Assembly: GCA_030748485.1 (NCBI GenBank)
Contig: JASMLW010000476.1
Coordinates: 1-64,000 of the forward strand
DNA length: 64,000 nucleotides
Source: Pirellulaceae bacterium
GTDB lineage: Bacteria > Planctomycetota > Planctomycetia > Pirellulales > Pirellulaceae
Reading direction: 5' to 3'
Both the position numbers and the translations under genes were made by a program. Every line of letters begins with the position of its first letter. Positions within the stretch are counted from its first letter, which is position 1. The notes under the pieces are model-generated. The model was not told the DNA's origin and searched no databases. It saw nothing but the letters and a program-made list of their open reading frames with translations. This document shows positions 62,188 through 64,000 of this stretch, in pieces.

Positions 62188-63585
62188 TCAGCGACGGATC
62201 GTCACTTTGGATCCGATCGAGAGGATGTCGTAGATGTCGCCGGCGTCGACTGGGCTGAGGCTGATGCAGCCCAAACCTTGCGACGGAGCCGAGCCCGAGC
62301 CGTGGATGCACATTTCGCCGCCCAGATCGATCCACCAGTTTCCGTAGGGGTTGCTTGGATCCCCGATACTAAGATTCCGGCCGTCGCGGCTGTAATAGGC
62401 TTTCCCGGGCTCCTTGGCTTTGACCGTGTACTCGCCCGGTTGGGGCGACGGGTCGGCGCCGACGGAGATCATGAAACGCCCGGCGTAGAGTGAGTTGACA
62501 TAAACGACGATCCACTCCCGAGTGAGATCGACTTCGGCTCGCAGCGGGCCCTCGATCACTTTGAGTGGCTCCTGTTGAAGCAACAGATTCCCTCTCTCAA
62601 CGCCATTGATCTTCTTCAGCAATCGAGCCGGTACGTTGTACCGCTGGGCGATCGTGTCGAGTGTGTCGCCGGGGGCGACCATGTGCGGTCCGGTGAGGTA
62701 GTGCTCGCGCGAGTAGACGACCTTGGCGGCCAGGGGGTCGAGCATGGTGTAGAGCTCTTTTTCTTCGGCTGGCGTCAATGTCTGTTTTCCAAACACGCGC
62801 GACAATTCGAGCAAGGCGTCGTGGAATTTCCCTTGCTGCAACAGGGCGTTGGCGCGGGCTTTCGCCGCGGGGAACGGTGATCCGCCGGGCGTCAACGTCT
62901 GCGTGTCGGCGGGATTCCGTGTCTGAATTCCATACTGACCTTCGCCGCCGACCGATGGAAGCGAGGTCGCGGTGTCGGCCCCTCGTTCGGCGACCGTGTC
63001 TTGCCCAGTTTCGCCGTACCCGTTGAACCTTCCGCCACCGACCGCGTCGCCGCCGTAGCGTGTTCCGGTGGCGTCGTACGCCGTGTTGTCGGCGGCTGGT
63101 GTTCCGCCGAAGCGACTGCCGCTGGAACCGGTCGTTCCACCGGGCGCGGCCTCAATGTCCTGGTTCGCCGTATCGGCGGCGGGCAGGTCGGGCTGAAAAC
63201 CGCCATCGACCTGGCCGTAACCCTCCGGCGGCGGCAGCAGCTGATTGGTGCCGCCGATGGTCTCACTTCCCGGCGCGGTCGTCGAACCGCCGTCGGCCAG
63301 CTGCGAACCTTGGTCCGCATACGGAGCGCTCGTATCGGCCACCGTGGCGGGCGGCGCGGTCGAGGGGCCCGCCAAGGGATCCGTCCACTCGGAGGCTTCA
63401 CCCTCCTGGCCCGGACCCATGGGCAAACCGCCGCCTTCAATCGTCGGCGGCTCCAACTCGCCTTCCATGGCGAATTCGAAATCGGGCGGAGGTCCGGTAC
63501 TCGCATCTTTCGTGACCAGGGCGTAGACCCCGTACAGCACGACGAGTAGCAAGACCACAACAAATGCCGTCTTGAGCGTTTCCAC
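62188..63585 (-). CDS. LysM and L,D-transpeptidase (YkuD) domain membrane protein
   Basis: 465 residues from a GTG with GGGAGG upstream. One membrane helix at 6-25 (AFVVVLLLVVLYGVYALV), then about 200 low-complexity Gly/Pro/Thr-rich residues. LysM is HMVAPGDTLDTIAQRYNVPA and the YkuD domain runs from about 375 (WIVVYVNSLYAGRFMISVGA) to the end. The catalytic segment is CIHGSGSAPSQGLGCISLS: the His and Cys are present, but the Arg after the Cys-Ile pair of typical enzymes is Ser. It would cross-link or anchor peptidoglycan in the periplasm. Confidence 0.85.
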   Translation of the reverse strand: METLKTAFVVVLLLVVLYGVYALVTKDASTGPPPDFEFAMEGELEPPTIEGGGLPMGPGQEGEASEWTDPLAGPSTAPPATVADTSAPYADQGSQLADGGSTTAPGSETIGGTNQLLPPPEGYGQVDGGFQPDLPAADTANQDIEAAPGGTTGSSGSRFGGTPAADNTAYDATGTRYGGDAVGGGRFNGYGETGQDTVAERGADTATSLPSVGGEGQYGIQTRNPADTQTLTPGGSPFPAAKARANALLQQGKFHDALLELSRVFGKQTLTPAEEKELYTMLDPLAAKVVYSREHYLTGPHMVAPGDTLDTIAQRYNVPARLLKKINGVERGNLLLQQEPLKVIEGPLRAEVDLTREWIVVYVNSLYAGRFMISVGADPSPQPGEYTVKAKEPGKAYYSRDGRNLSIGDPSNPYGNWWIDLGGEMCIHGSGSAPSQGLGCISLSPVDAGDIYDILSIGSKVTIRR

Positions 63586-64000
63586 CGTGTCGTCCTCCCT
63601 GACGATCGCCTGCGGCGAGACTGGTTGATTAGGTAACGCGAACAGATCGCGCGGGGCGGATAATAGGAGACCGGACCGACGGACGCCAGAGCGGTTTCCG
63701 GCTTTTTTTCGATTCTTTGTGACTACCACGCCCCAGTAGGTCCTGCGCAGTAGGTCCTGCCTGCCGGGCAGGACTTCGCGACGAAGTCGCGACAATGGAC
63801 GTTCCATTCAACAGATCACGGCGAGGCGTTTATCGTCCCCGTCGACGGCGCGCTCGGACCACTCATCATCGGCTACTTCTTTGACACCTTTTGCGGACCG
63901 CCGCGTTAGAGTCAAACAGTCGGAACAATCGGTCCGTTCCACATAACCCGATAACCCGCGCTGAGAAAGTACACCAGCCCGAAGCGCAAGCGAGGGACAA
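63586..64000. other. Intergenic end of window with repeat element
   Basis: No supported gene to the window edge. It holds a 14-bp near-perfect tandem duplication (63734-63761) running into a hairpin repeat of the 57789 family. Confidence 0.5.
63734..63792. repeat. 14-bp tandem duplication and hairpin repeat, family 2
   Basis: CAGTAGGTCCTGCG (63734-63747) is followed by CAGTAGGTCCTGCC (63748-63761). The second copy begins a hairpin, GTCCTGCC-TGCC-GGGCAGGAC, then CTTCGCGAC and its inverted partner GTCGCG. Related to the element at 57789. Confidence 0.6.

Overview
The window looks like chromosome of a high-GC member of the Planctomycetota, possibly a Pirellulales relative. This is inferred from gene content: small pilin-like proteins with a DERG-type leader, a secretin-tail-like secreted protein, paralogous large membrane proteins, a short secreted protein with a WRRTTRGWERMDFW signature, a class II ribonucleotide reductase, a PTS-Ntr/HPF cluster and several secreted proteins with no recognisable family. 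No rRNA or other phylogenetic marker was available to confirm it.

Layout. 0-5 kb: a leftward set encoding a secreted protein, a two-subunit thiamine-diphosphate decarboxylase and a DUF1338 enzyme, then a rightward sugar isomerase. 4.8-5.4 kb: a chimeric pseudogene (start of an alpha/beta hydrolase joined to the end of a radical SAM gene) that marks the left edge of an island. 5.4-13.4 kb: a more AT-rich defence island. Its core is a leftward three-gene operon that I read as a Pycsar anti-phage system: a tandem class III nucleotide cyclase, an E2 (ubiquitin-conjugating)-like protein with a C-terminal SEC-C motif, and a cyclic-nucleotide-binding/TIR effector. Divergent from it is a rightward set: XRE/ImmA-IrrE regulator-protease, PIN-domain protein, and a 44-residue SEC-C remnant ending at a strong terminator. 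Beyond lie an ankyrin/kelch-like protein and decayed fragments (glyoxalase-like, ParDE-like). The E2-SEC-C protein sitting between a Pycsar cyclase and its effector is the most unusual element of the window.

13.6-31.7 kb: host chromosome with an AsmA-like protein, an MBL-fold hydrolase, a sigma-54 activator, a cluster alternating two paralogous polytopic membrane proteins with three pilin-like proteins, a hemerythrin-like protein, a response regulator, PepT, a DEDDy exonuclease, a STAS protein, a membrane O-acyltransferase and a YHS-tailed protein. 32.0-32.4 kb: three tandem tRNA-like genes (Gly-TCC, Leu-TAA, Leu-CAA); the two Leu-anticodon genes lack the long variable arm expected of tRNA-Leu. 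32.4-36.4 kb: secreted protein, a two-protease fusion, a FIST protein and a dense cluster of small hairpin repeats. 36.4-45.8 kb: leftward housekeeping genes (NrdJ, L21, RNase E/G, DUF2344 protein, PTS enzyme I, HPr, PtsN, HPF).

46.2-64 kb: a large membrane protein, a lipoprotein multihaem cytochrome split by a 20-bp tandem duplication, TPR and HDOD proteins, LOG-family protein, PyrE, an endonuclease-fold candidate, an NRDE protein, FabH, PepF and a LysM/L,D-transpeptidase. A recurrent theme across the window is short (10-38 bp) perfect or near-perfect tandem duplications in spacers and genes, some altering reading frames or stop-codon regions, and small intergenic hairpins with a GCCA loop.
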